Shown: positions 44,057 through 54,300 of the stretch, piece after piece
Numbering within the stretch: the stretch's first letter is position 1
How the letters are laid out: the number at the start of each line of letters is the position of its first letter
From: Pseudoips prasinana
Lineage: Eukaryota; Arthropoda; Insecta; Lepidoptera; Nolidae
Direction of reading: 5' to 3'
Length of the DNA stretch: 64,000 nt
Assembly (NCBI GenBank): GCA_951640165.1
Contig: OX621250.1
Coordinates: forward strand, 1,116,001 to 1,180,000
Made by a program: the position numbers and the translations under genes
The notes under the pieces: model-generated
Seen by the model: the letters and a program-made list of their open reading frames with translations, nothing else
Told to the model about the DNA's origin: nothing
Database searches by the model: none

Positions 44057-44460
44057 ATGCCAGTTTCCCAGAAGGGTAGGCAGAGACAACGGATCTCCAT
44101 TTGTCACGATCTTGGCACACCTCTTTTGCCTCGTTTACTGTTATTCTTCATATATCTGCATACATGCTCGCCAGTTTAGGGTACTCGTGACATGACGTTT
44201 GTTGAGAACGTCTCCGAGTTGGTCACAGAATGTTCTACGAGGTGTTTCCCTTTCCGTTGTACCATTCAAACAGGCCACGTATACTTTTTTTGTCAATCTT
44301 CTTTCATTCATCCTTTCTAAATGCCCAAATTTCTGACAACATCCTCTTTCACAGCACAACGCCCTAATGCATCAGTAACTCGTATTCTGTCGCTCAAAGT
44401 AACACCATACATAGATACTTCTCAGAGCTCTCAATTTCACTGCATTAATTCTACTTTCCT
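44057..44460 (-). pseudogene. LINE C-terminal coding fragment
   Basis: On the minus strand a 72-codon frame (44141-44359) reads FGHLERMNERRLTKKVYVAC and continues with RRTFCDQLGDVLNKR, the conserved C-terminal tail of lepidopteran RTE/CR1-type LINE proteins (GH.ERM...R...KK.Y). Upstream text before 44460 is frameshifted. It is a short remnant with no catalytic domain. Confidence 0.65.
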
Positions 44461-45326
44461 TGTGTTTAAACCAATACAAAAGGATAACCCTGCTCAACTG
44501 TATACCTGCACTGATATAAAAAAGCACGGGGTTTTGGTGAAAATATTATTTCTTCGAACAAACATATTTATAGGGACCAGTATAAGAAAATTCTATTAAC
44601 ATCAATTATATATTATACTATTTGTTTCTTAGTAGTATGTTTTATAAGTGTCCAAATCTCAACCCAATGTCCATTCACTGTAACTTACTCATCTATCTAT
44701 ATATTGGAACACATTCCCAAATTAATTCCCCTCCAAAAAGTGTAAAGATAAAGATGAGTGAACTCAAAAGCATCCCGTAAATAATTTATCTTAGTGACGG
44801 CTTTTATCCTTGCCAACCCTAGCGGAGATATGGTCTAAAGACGCGAAGCATTTTGAACCGTTGCGAAGCTTACGAGGGCTGTCAGTCAACAAGTGACATT
44901 TAATTTCCTTATGGCTATGGTAAAAAGCGGGGTTATAATTGTAAATAGGTCAAAATACGAAGAGTAAAATTGTATTCTTGATAAGATCACCCTCCAATTA
45001 GGGGTGAGAGGACAATAATGAAAACATGAGTTCATATCCGGGATAAACAAGTAAACCTGTGTTTTATTAAAGAGCACATGTGGTGGAGTGCTTTAAGTAG
45101 TCACCTCGCTTTACATCCACTATTATTCGTTCCAGGGTTTGAATCCGGCAGAGAACAACTATTTTTAGGGCCCATATATTAATGTTCTAAGTCTCTAGTT
45201 CCAAAACGTGAAGTGTAAAATATTTCTATGTCAGTTAATTACATGTTTCTATGTCTCCTCGATACAACTGATTTAAAAAGGGTAGTTAATTCCACCAGTA
45301 GCATGAACATGATAATTATATTTATG
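44461..45326. other. Unassigned sequence
   Basis: Nothing recognised. Confidence 0.35.
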
Positions 45327-45680
45327 CTGCCTCGTTGGTCTAGCGGTAGCGTGTTCAACCTCAGATAATGTGGTCCTGGGTTCAAATCCCGGGTCGGGCC
45401 CAAAAGTGATTTTGGGATTTTTCCGTAAAAAGATATTTCTTAGTATCAGCCCGAAGTCTGGAAGTTGGCGGTATTACACCCCCGTGCCTCGGAGAGCACG
45501 TAAAGCCGTCGGTCCTGTACCTGAACTCTTTCCGCTCGTGTCGCTAGGCGTCCCATTGGATCATGAGGGTGATGGAATATAAAGTGCCCCTGTGTTTGCG
45601 CGCCACTTGTGCACTATAATATTGGCTAGTCTCCATTAAGACTGGCCGCCGTGGCCGAAATTCGGTTGGGAGGACATAAT
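45327..45680 (+). mobile_element. SINE D, near full length
   Basis: CTCGTTGGTCTAGCGGTAGC head, GGTTCAAATCCCGGGTCGGG, body to CCGTGGCCGAAATTCGG and GGGAGGACAT. It is the best plus-strand representative. Confidence 0.85.
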
Positions 45681-45862
45681 TTTAATCCTACTTTCTGCGT
45701 TTTCAAATGCCTTCGGGTGGTGGGTATCCTTGTCTTAAATAGCTATGAGTGCCATAAAGAGACTGACATCGCCAAATAGTATCGATTGACGGGGACGGGG
45801 TGTTAATTATTATTAAAATTGTACAAAATCACTTAGTAAGATATTCAATTGTGGTAAATGTA

Positions 45863-46266
45863 TACAACATGTAACTTAATTAACGCACATCCTGAAAATA
45901 GTTTGTTCATAATCGTTTACTGAATCGATTTATATAATTTTTAATAGGTATAGGTAATTTTTATTCCAAAATAATTAAAACTACGGAAATTATTGTCATG
46001 TTAACCATATGGTACTGTCACAACAAATTGAAACAGACCGTAAGTCAAAGTAATAAGACTTTGAAATCTCAGTTTTATTTTTATTCATACAAATTCCATC
46101 ATTCAATACAAAATAAAGAAAAATAAACTTCATTCCAAGAAACTAATTTAGTAAATAACAATGCATATACATGTTAAATTAAAAATTCCGTGCACGTATT
46201 ATGATTACAACATAATTTTCTAATTGGGGTGTTTGAGGGTGTGCGATAATTACGTTACATGTTGTA
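45863..46266 (+). mobile_element. ~404-bp TIR element, copy 1
   Basis: Left end TACAACATGTAACTTAATTA and right end (inverted) TACAACATGTAACGTAATTA form imperfect inverted ends of ~26 bases. The interior matches 48544-48941 in reverse. There is no coding frame. TATA lies at both edges, so a TA or TATA target duplication is possible. Confidence 0.75.
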
Positions 46267-46474
46267 TATATATTATTATGTATTATGAATGTATTTATTA
46301 TTATTGTTGTATTATGACAGGCTAGCCCTTAAAGTGTGAAAGCCGTAATAAATTGTTATGTATTTTTGGTATTTTATTTTAGTAACTAGATATTATAAGG
46401 ATTTATGTAATTTTACTTTGGATAATAAATTATTCTTATTCTTTAGTTATTTTTATTATCATTATCCTCTTAGC

Positions 46475-46562
46475 TATGGCAATTTAAACTGCCGGTCCCG
46501 CTTGTTGTTGTACTGGGCGGCTTGAACAAGTCCGACACCAGGGTAACCACTGACCATAATAT
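46475..46562 (+). mobile_element. 5S-derived SINE, tail fragment
   Basis: CTGCCGGTCCCGCTTG, TACTGGGCGGCTTGAACAAG and ACACCAGGGTAACCACTGAC match the 3' body of the 5S-headed family. Confidence 0.6.
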
Positions 46563-46683
46563 TATTATGATATAGAAGAAGATACTGTAGAAAGAAGCTT
46601 GAGAAATTTTTCGCTTATTTTCCTCTGACATTTGTCAACAGAATGTATAGAATGACACCAAGGAATAGTAACTGGAAAAAACA

Positions 46684-47157
46684 AATGTCATAAAATAAAA
46701 TAAAAATAAAATAAAAAAGGTTTTTATTCACGTAGCCTTTAAAAAAGCGCTTGTAAATAGTCAGAATATGTTTGTGGTAATATAGTTGTACACATTATTA
46801 TTTCTAGTAACATAGATATTTAGGTACACATTGTATGAAAACATTTATAAAATTTATTTTATTATAGCAATGATATTTAGCTAGCTTGTATCAAGTTATT
46901 GTCAAGAGATTATGTTTAATTATCTAGTTTAAGTATAATATTTTTACTACATATTGTCAATATTATGTCTGTCTATATTAAGGTATTATTATTATGACGG
47001 ACCTTGTGTTAATAACGACGGTCGCGCTTTAATGCTACCACCGGATCCAATGCGCCCCAACTGAGAAGACCCAGCGAAACAAACTCAGTGGGTTCATCTA
47101 CTACCGGTTTCAACACGACCCAGTTGAGACGGTCCAGCGAAACATACTCAATAATCA
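46684..47157 (-). mobile_element. Repeat G, full copy 1
   Basis: The A-rich end is at left (AATAAAATAAAAAAGG, TTTTTATTCACGTAG), i.e. a minus-strand 3' end. The right end is AGCGAAACATACTCAA, the same stop point as in 63445-63912. The 5' part holds two imperfect ~54-base tandem units. Confidence 0.75.
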
Positions 47158-47194
47158 CTTGCAGACCTAGTATTTAATTTCATCATGGTATATT

Positions 47195-47522
47195 TAGTGA
47201 AAAGTTAAAAGATAGAGTAAGGAATGTAGATATACGACGCACAACGAAACTCACAGATATCCTTACCCATATTGACCAAATGAAATGGAGATGGACAGGG
47301 CACATGCTCCGCTGTACGCACGAAAAATGGAGCAAGCAGGTAACGGTCTGGTATCCACGAGACGGGTCAAGGAGCCGAGGTCGCAAAGCGAGAAGATGGG
47401 AAGATGATATTAAATTGACTCTAGGTCCCCTTTGGCCAAGAATTGCGACCGACAGGAAACAGTGGAAGACGTTGGAGGAGGCCTATGCCGTAAGGCACAC
47501 CGAATTAAGGCATTTACCATAA
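47195..47522 (+). pseudogene. LINE C-terminal coding fragment
   Basis: Frame 47280-47522 (80 codons) reads MKWRWTGHMLRCTHEKWSKQ, then GRKARRWEDDIKLTLG and WKTLEEAYAVRHTE. This is the W-GH...R...W.D(D/E)...W...EEAY tail of LINE reverse transcriptase proteins. The preceding bases give KLKDRVRNVDIRRTTKLTDI in the same or an adjacent frame. RT core and endonuclease are absent. A family different from the 44057 fragment. Confidence 0.7.
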
Positions 47523-47621
47523 TTAGTTTACCAACATCTATTAAAAAGAAAATTGTGAAAAGTTTCGGAATAAAAGACTTTATTGTTATTATTATATTTA
47601 GTGTAATATAGTTATAAAATA

Positions 47622-47938
47622 CTAGCTGTGCCCCACGGTTTTACCCGCGTTAAACTTTATAAATTATCACAGCCCCTAAGTGATAGCGTGATAATGTATA
47701 TAGCCAATATGTTGACCCGACCTCTGAGTAATATTCATGCAAAATTTGAAGTAAATCCAAGCAGTATTTTTTGAGTTTAGCCCGGACATACATACAGATA
47801 AACAGACAAAAATTCTAAAAACTATATTTTTGGCTTCGATATGGATTGTAGATGACGCCCCAAGTATCCTTTTAAAAAATATTCAATGTACAGTTTGGAC
47901 TTTCCTACGATTTTATTATATGTATAGATATAGATTCC
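47622..47938 (-). mobile_element. Helitron, second family
   Basis: CTAG at 47622, then CTGTGCCCCACGGTTTTACC (inverted hairpin) and the interior as in 8821-9138. The 5' end TCTATACATATAATAAAATC on the minus strand is at 47938. Confidence 0.85.
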
Positions 47939-48543
47939 CCTTGTATATTACTATGTCAACTGACAATCGTCAGACCACTTACATACGTCAGTCGTCATCA
48001 CATACCTCCAGCAGCCGGACGTTACTTTCAAAATATCTTAGTACTGAAGCTAAATCAATTAAATATGCATCACTTTGATAAGAGAAGTATTCCAATTTAG
48101 TCGGAAAACATTTCCCAACTAATGAGTGGAAATTTAATAACATTCCGAGATAACATTCTTATTTAAGCTTTCGATTTCTTTTGAGTAACGCAGTTTATAT
48201 CGTTTCGGATGGAATGCGGGTACTTATGAGACTCACTGTTTCGTAGCGGATCAATAATGAAGAAAAGTTATTTAGATCTTGTCAAGAATTTGAATAAAGA
48301 TGATAAGTAAATTATTAAGGAATATCTATGGAATTTAATTCAGTGACAATGCGGAATGCAATATATATTTATGACTTAGTTGCTCTTCTGAATATGGGTA
48401 TAACCAAAGTTTTAAACGCACAATATAATATGTTAATGTAACTTAGTTATGAAGCCATAACTTTAAATTCAGTATAAGTAAAAAAGTTATTGCTACAAAA
48501 TTTATTAGTTATAATAATGATTTTTTATTTTATTTTAATGTTC
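47939..48543. other. Unassigned sequence
   Basis: Nothing recognised. Confidence 0.35.
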
Positions 48544-48941
48544 TGCAACATGTAACGTAATTCATGCACACCCTCAAACACCCCAATTAGAATATTATGT
48601 TGTAATCATAATACATACATTGAATTTCTAATTTGACATAAATATGCATTGTTATTTACTAAATTAGTTTCTTGGAATAAAGTTTTTTTTTATTTTGTAT
48701 TGAATGATGGAATTTGTATGAATATAAATAAAACTGCGATATGATGCGTATAAGTCTTATTACTTTCACTTACGGTCCATTTCAATTGGTTTTAACTGTA
48801 CAGGGTTGATATGAAAATAATTTCCGCAGTTTTAATTATTATGGAATAAAAAAATACCTAAAAATGATATAAATCGATTCAGTAAACGATTTTGAACAAA
48901 CTATTTTCAGGAAGTGCGTTAATTACGTTACATGTTGTATA
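48544..48941 (-). mobile_element. ~400-bp TIR element, copy 2 (inverted)
   Basis: Same ends and interior as 45863-46266, in opposite orientation: GCAACATGTAACGTAATTCA at left and AATTACGTTACATGTTGTAT at right. Confidence 0.75.
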
Positions 48942-49202
48942 ATAAAGAATTAGTACGTGTGTAAAGTATTAATGGAAACTAGTAATCTACGCGGTACATA
49001 TTATAGTGCACAAATACAGTCACAATTACTTTCACTTGTCTTCATGACCTTGTATGACAGCTAGCCGATAAGACTAGACTGATGACAGGTACAGCACCGT
49101 TACGTGTTCTCCGAGAGACGGGAACGTAACCCAAAGCCACAATATGTGCATCTGAACACGTTTCCGCCAGACCAACGAGGCCGTCAAACGTCAGTGAGTA
49201 TG
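48942..49202. other. Degraded SINE D-like traces
   Basis: Scattered words (GGTACATATTATAGTGCACA, GTTCTCCGAGAGACGGG) suggest a very old minus-strand SINE D. Too decayed to bound. Confidence 0.35.
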
Positions 49203-49330
49203 GTCATCATCATATCAGCCGAAAGACGTCCACTCTGGACAAAGGCCTCCCCTAAGGATCTTCATAATGGCCGGTCTTGTGCTCCCCGTATACAGCTGCT
49301 TCCCGCGACCCTTGCAAGATCATAGGTCCA
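49203..49330 (-). mobile_element. RTE LINE 3' tail fragment
   Basis: GTCATCATCATATCAGCCGA, AAGACGTCCACTCTGGAC and AAAGGCCTCCCCTAAGGATC are the inverted RTE end. The overlapping plus frame is antisense. Confidence 0.7.
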
Positions 49331-49499
49331 GGTTGCAGCGTGGACAGGCCCCCTGTCCACGCTGCATCTTTTAGTTCATGGTGGTATGTAACTATGGTAT
49401 CTTAGAATAAATATTATTTGCAGTAATAACAACTCGAACTATTAATTTAAAAATTAGAATAGTATTTAATATTCCTTCCTTGGATTTTGATTTTGCTAC

Positions 49500-49690
49500 T
49501 TACTGTATGGTATGAATAATCGTTACCTAGTGCTAGAATAGTTCAAGCTACCCAGTAAAACATTTCTTAACGACTGTTGTAATGATTACAAGCGGAACCA
49601 TCAGCTCAATATGCCCTCCGAAGCACGGAGATGCTCAGAGATTATACCACCCACTTAGGCGATCAGCCATCTTTAGATTCCCCACCTGCC
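49500..49690 (-). mobile_element. 5S-derived SINE, diverged
   Basis: GCCCTCCGAAGCACGGAGAT, GATTATACCACCCACTTAGG and CGATCAGCCATC correspond to the body and a worn 5S-like box. Confidence 0.65.
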
Positions 49691-50372
49691 CAAATTACTT
49701 TCAGACTTATTAGAACTAAATATTTATTAGTTTTTAACGTTTTAATTTTATGCTTCTTATTTTTAGAATCTGGAGGAAACGCAAAAATAATGATCTGATT
49801 CTTGCATCACGCATGACTGCATTATGCAAGACACTAATTTAAATATTAAAATGACACATACCTTTTAACAAACACGGTGGAGAATAATAATTATATAAAT
49901 AATAATAACTTCTGAACGATTTTACACAAAGAGAAAGAAGCTAGCTATGCGGATTATTTTCACCTCTTAGAATCTTGAGTATTAAGAACCCTTGTTGGAT
50001 TCTTAGCTAACTTCCGTCGGTTAAAATTTCCTTTATCACATACTCTTATGACTTTACCTACAACCTTATTAAATCAAGCTCTTATGAATATGGGTATAAC
50101 CCAAGTTTTAAACGCACAAAATTACCAAGCGTACATAACTTTGTTGGAGCAAGTTTCCAAGTTGCAAGTGCGGTCCCGCTACGTCAATCAAATTGCTTAA
50201 TTATAATGACTAATTCCTGACATAGTATACAAAATTGACAGAGAGTAATATAGACACGTTCAGTGATAGTTAGGATTCTAAGCATTCCTGTACGATGGAA
50301 CTGAAATGTAAAATGCGAATGTGAGTTTACTTTTTGTTACTCTATCAGGCGTTCATATACGCATCCGATGAC
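49691..50372. other. Unassigned sequence
   Basis: Nothing recognised. Confidence 0.35.
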
Positions 50373-50484
50373 TATCAAATCCCTTGGTATAACGCTAAAA
50401 ATAAAAATTACCCTGATCACATGAGTACCAAATCATGTGATCAGGGTAATTTTTATTTTTAGCGTTATACCAAGGGATTTGATA
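50373..50484. mobile_element. Perfect 112-bp hairpin (52-bp arms, 8-base loop)
   Basis: Arm 50373-50424 is the exact reverse complement of 50433-50484; the loop is GTACCAAA. The outer bases are TATCAAATCCC...GGGATTTGATA, so a TA target duplication around a 108-bp palindromic MITE fits. A hairpin RNA source is an alternative. Confidence 0.85.
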
Positions 50485-50593
50485 AATATTTTTGAATAAC
50501 TGCAAGAGGGTTAGCCAGTATAAGTAAATTTTATATTTTTTTTCTATTTATGGACGCTCAAATCGTTCTTCATTTGTTCTTCGTACACATTTT

Positions 50594-50862
50594 CGGTCAC
50601 CGTAGCCTAGTTGGTAGTGCTCCTGCCTACGAAGCTGGTGGTCCTGGGTTCGAATCCCGGTAAGTGCAAATATTTGTGTGATGAACACGAATATTTGTTT
50701 CTGAGTCATGGATGTTTTCTATGTATTTAAGTATTTATCTATCTATATATGATTAAGTATATCGTCGCCTGGTACCCTTAGTACAAGCTTTGCTTAGTTT
50801 GGGGCTAGGATGATCTGTGTGACATTGTCCCTACATATTATTATTATTATTATTATTATTTT
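50594..50862 (+). mobile_element. SINE A, best plus-strand copy
   Basis: Head CGGTCACCGTAGCCTAGTTG, B box GGGTTCGAATCCCGG, body, tail CTTTGCTTAGTTTGGGGC and TGTGACATTGTCCC, ending in an (ATT)n run. Confidence 0.9.
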
Positions 50863-51431
50863 GGTGTGGTCCGTCGCGTGCCGCGTGCCAATTAGAATTT
50901 AGTACATGATGTATTAATTTAGCAGTCATACATAGATACACTACACAAACAGATAAAGTATCCTATAATTATTTTTATTGTATTAAAAAAGAAAATAAAA
51001 AAATAAAGGAATGGAAAGTTAACCTTAACTAACCTACTTATTTGAACTTGTTTGTATGACAGCTAATTTGCATAACATTTATATCAGACCACAGGTATTC
51101 CCTATCGCATTTTTTTTTTGTAAAACTATGATGCAGGTTTGTCTTGATGAATAAGGTGGTGTAAGCGTGACGAGAGCGTACGAAAACTGTAATTGGGTGA
51201 GGGAAACGGAAGTTGAGAGTAAGATAGAAAGGGAGAGCGTTATGTTCTGTATATTACCGTAGGGGCAAGAGAGAGAGGTGGGCCCCAACATTTTCTTTCT
51301 GTCATAGCCAGTTACGTTTGAAGTTTTACTTCAATCGTGTGGTCTAAAACACACTGGTATTTTTTTAATCCGTTTTTCTAGCCACGAATTTCCCTAGTTG
51401 AACTAAGTAAGTCCAAGACGCCAGCACATCC
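50863..51431. other. Unassigned sequence
   Basis: A 70-codon minus-strand frame without features; otherwise nothing. Confidence 0.35.
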
Positions 51432-51787
51432 AGCTACACTAATCTGTCAAATTTTCAACTTTATCACATAAGTATATCTAAAGACAATCTCACACAGATC
51501 ATCCTAGCCCCAAACTAAGCAAAGCTTGTACTATGGGTACCAGGCGACGATATACATACTTATATAGATAGATAAATACTTATATACATAGAAAACATCC
51601 ATGACTCAGAAACAAATATTCGTCCGTGCTCATCACACAAATATTTGCACTTACCGGGGTTCGAACCCAGGACCACCAGCTTCGTAGGCAGGAGCACTAC
51701 CAACTAGGCTACGGTGTCTATGTGTGTATGTGTGTATAATGAATGTGTATATGTGATAAAGTTGAAAATTTTACAGATTAGTGTAGC
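51432..51787. mobile_element. Foldback MITE split by SINE A
   Basis: Arms 51432-51470 (AGCTACACTAATCTGTCAAA ...) and 51750-51787 are inverted copies with a single mismatch or so. The SINE A at 51473-51717 fills most of the loop. The GACGCCAGCACATC at 51418 links it to the MITE at 3785. Confidence 0.75.
51473..51717 (-). mobile_element. SINE A inside a foldback MITE
   Basis: Complete minus-strand copy from CTCACACAGATCATCCTAGC to CTAGGCTACGGTG, with a small GTCC duplication near 51625. Confidence 0.85.
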
Positions 51788-52157
51788 TACACAGTAAACA
51801 AAATTACATACAGTCAAATGAATACACTGCTTCTTTTGAATTTTGAATTAAAAATAAAAACAATTCAAATCAGCACTAGTGTGTAATGTTCTCAGAATGC
51901 TGATTTCAGCAGAGTTTATACAAACATTGCTTTTGCCATAAACTATACTAAATTTTGAATATTTGTCTTCACCGCCAACAAAGTTGTACGTTAAATTTCA
52001 AATAGTGAACTTTAGCACAAACTATAGGTTTTCACAGTGAAGTCAATCAATCTACATAATGTCTATGATTGCAGAGAACTGCTTGTAAAAGGGCACTTAT
52101 CTTTTGAATAATATCATACATTTAGTTTTTTTACTTTGGAGAGTAACGTTATCCTAT
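51788..52157. other. Unassigned AT-rich sequence
   Basis: Nothing recognised. Confidence 0.35.
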
Positions 52158-52227
52158 TTCTACTAATATTGTAAATGGGAAAGTTTGTGAGTAAGTTTAA
52201 CGCGGTAAAACCGCGGTGCCCAGCTAG
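52158..52227 (+). mobile_element. Minimal 70-bp Helitron
   Basis: The 5' end TTCTACTAATATTGTAAATG (first family) runs almost directly into the 3' end TTAACGCGGTAAAACCGCGG, TGCCCAG and CTAG. The interior is deleted, leaving only termini. Confidence 0.75.
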
Positions 52228-52817
52228 CTTTCGTATAATATTAAATCATCTTCACAACCGGAAAGTAAAAAATACATCAGTAAGATGTCCATTTAGGTAG
52301 GTGCTTTCACAATCGAACTGCTCTAAAAAAAACACCTCTTTGATAAAATTATCAAACAGGCGCTTTCCTACGCACATGGGGATTAATGTGATCAGTACCT
52401 ACCCTGGGTGTTGTATGCATCCACAAGCTACTGTAACTTCGTACCATCAGTTGACTCGCATAAATTACATGCATACATATATAAAATAATATTAAAAGTA
52501 AGAAAATACAGTCCCAAAATTAAGTTTAGGGTGTACCTACAATATAAACAGGCGCACATAATTCCCAAAGAGGTTTGCTACCCCTTGCAAGTGCGGTCTT
52601 GCTACGTCAATCAAGCTGTTTATATTAAACGGTACATTCCGGTTCGTTCCATCTATCGCCGTTGGGGCTGTTCAAACCAAGCGTCGTATAAGATTTTTGT
52701 GAGATATTCCTAAATAAAAAAACATTGCTTCATATGATTGTAAGTATTACCAATATAATAAAAAATATATAAGTGAAGCTGCCCACAATATGGGTAAGAT
52801 TTCATTTATTATAATTA
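52228..52817. other. Unassigned sequence
   Basis: A 101-codon plus-strand frame (52408-52713) has no recognised domain and an atypical mix of residues. Not called as a gene. Confidence 0.3.
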
Positions 52818-54135
52818 CTAGCTGGTGCCCGCGACTTCGTCCGCGACAATTTTGAATGCTGACCAGTATAACTACTTACTTCTAGCTTAATCTAAAAAAT
52901 ATAACTTTTAAAAGAAATAAGCAATATAAATTTAAGAAAACCTAACCTATAAATAGCTTAGCTATGAAATAAACTTAAGTCTGCTACTGTTATTTAAAAA
53001 AATTACCCGATGTCATCTTTAAGTAAAGTCAGTAAGTCAAATAAAGTAAAATAATAATCAACGATGCATTAATCACAAAGGTTACTCCCATTAGATTAGG
53101 TTGACCCGACCTCTTAGTAATATTCATGCAAAATTTGATGTTAATCCATGCAGTAATTTTTGACATACATACAGACAAAACAGACAAAAATTCAAAAAAC
53201 TATATTATTGGTTTCGATATCGACTGTAGAACACGCCCGACTTATCCTTTAAAAAAAAAATTCAATGTACAGTTTTGACTTTCCTAGGATTTTATTATAT
53301 GTATAGATAAGATCACAACTCCTCTCCCGTAGGTGATAGCGTGATAATATGTAGCCTATATGTTGACCCGACCTCTAAGTAATATTAATGCAAAATTTGA
53401 AGTTAATCCATGCAGTACTTTTTGAGTTTAGCCCGGACATACATACAGACAAACAGACAAAAATTCTAAAAACTATATTTTTGGTTTCGATATCGATTGT
53501 AGATCACGCCGCAAGTATCCTTTTAAAAAAAATATTCAATGTACAGTTTTGACTTTCCTACGATTTTATTATATGTATAGATAAGATCACAGCTCCTCCC
53601 CCGTAGGTGATAGCGTGATAATATGTAACCTATATGTTGACCCGACCTCTTAGTAATATTAATGCAAAATTTGAAGTTAATCCATGCAGTACTTTTTGAG
53701 TTTAGCCCGGACATACATACAGACAAACAGACAAAAATTCTAAAAATTATATTTTTGGTTTCGATATCGATTGTAAATCACGCCCCAAGTATCCTTTTAA
53801 AAAAATATTCAATGTACAGTTTTGACTTTCCTACGATTTTATTATATGTATAGATAAGATCACAGCTCCTCCCCCGTAGGTGATAGCGTGATAATATGTA
53901 GCCTATATGTTGACCCGACCTCTTAGTAATATTAATGCAAAATTTGAAGTTAATCCATGCAGTACTTTTTGAGTTTAGCCCGGACATACATACAGACAAA
54001 CAGACAAACAGACAAAAATTCTGAAAACTATATTTTTGGTTTCGATATGGACTGTAGACCACACCCCAAGTATCCTTTAAAAAAAATATTCAATGTACAG
54101 TTTTGACTTTCCTACGATTTTATTATATGTATAGA
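52818..54135 (-). mobile_element. Chimeric Helitron with tandem 5' units
   Basis: On the minus strand it starts at 54135 with the second-family 5' end TCTATACATATAATAAAATC and ends at 52818 with a different 3' end: hairpin CGCGGACGAAGTCGCGGGC, then ACCAG and CTAG. It is flanked by A and T as expected. Four head-to-tail units of ~270 bases fill 53100-54135. No coding sequence. Confidence 0.7.
53100..54135 (-). repeat. Tandem array of ~262-274-bp Helitron-derived units
   Basis: The landmark GTTGACCCGACCTCT occurs at 53100, 53362, 53636 and 53909. Unit junctions read TGTATAGATAAGATCACAGC: the Helitron 5' end is joined straight to the interior and the 3' hairpin is absent from every unit. Two similar minus-strand frames (67 and 94 codons) arise from the repetition and are not genes. 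Confidence 0.9.
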
Positions 54136-54300
54136 TAATGAAGAATTCATATCGCTATTGTATGGTTTTTATGAATCGTCCTCAATTTAGGGCACAAAGC
54201 CCAAATTTCTGAACAGTTCAGTACAATTACTGCCATAGATTATTACATATAATTATGTCAGTTTTTAAATTTTACAACTAGTGTATATATTTATATATTA
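54136..54300. other. Spacer between Helitron array and mariner
   Basis: AT-rich, ending in the TA target duplication at 54299-54300. Confidence 0.5.

Noticed and set aside
50594..50665. Possible tRNA genes at the many GGTTCGAATCC boxes
   Set aside because: Each is the head of a SINE with a long conserved body; none has a clean complete cloverleaf ending in an acceptor stem.
52408..52713. 101-codon plus-strand frame as a host gene
   Set aside because: No domain, no start or splice context of note, and the length is unremarkable for this amount of sequence.
53523..54062. Two similar minus-strand open frames (67 and 94 codons) that look like a duplicated gene
   Set aside because: They arise from the tandem Helitron-derived units and have no domain; the repetition is at DNA level.
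53100..54135. CRISPR-like or satellite array
   Set aside because: Units are ~270 bases with no short direct repeat and spacer structure, and each is explained by Helitron sequence.
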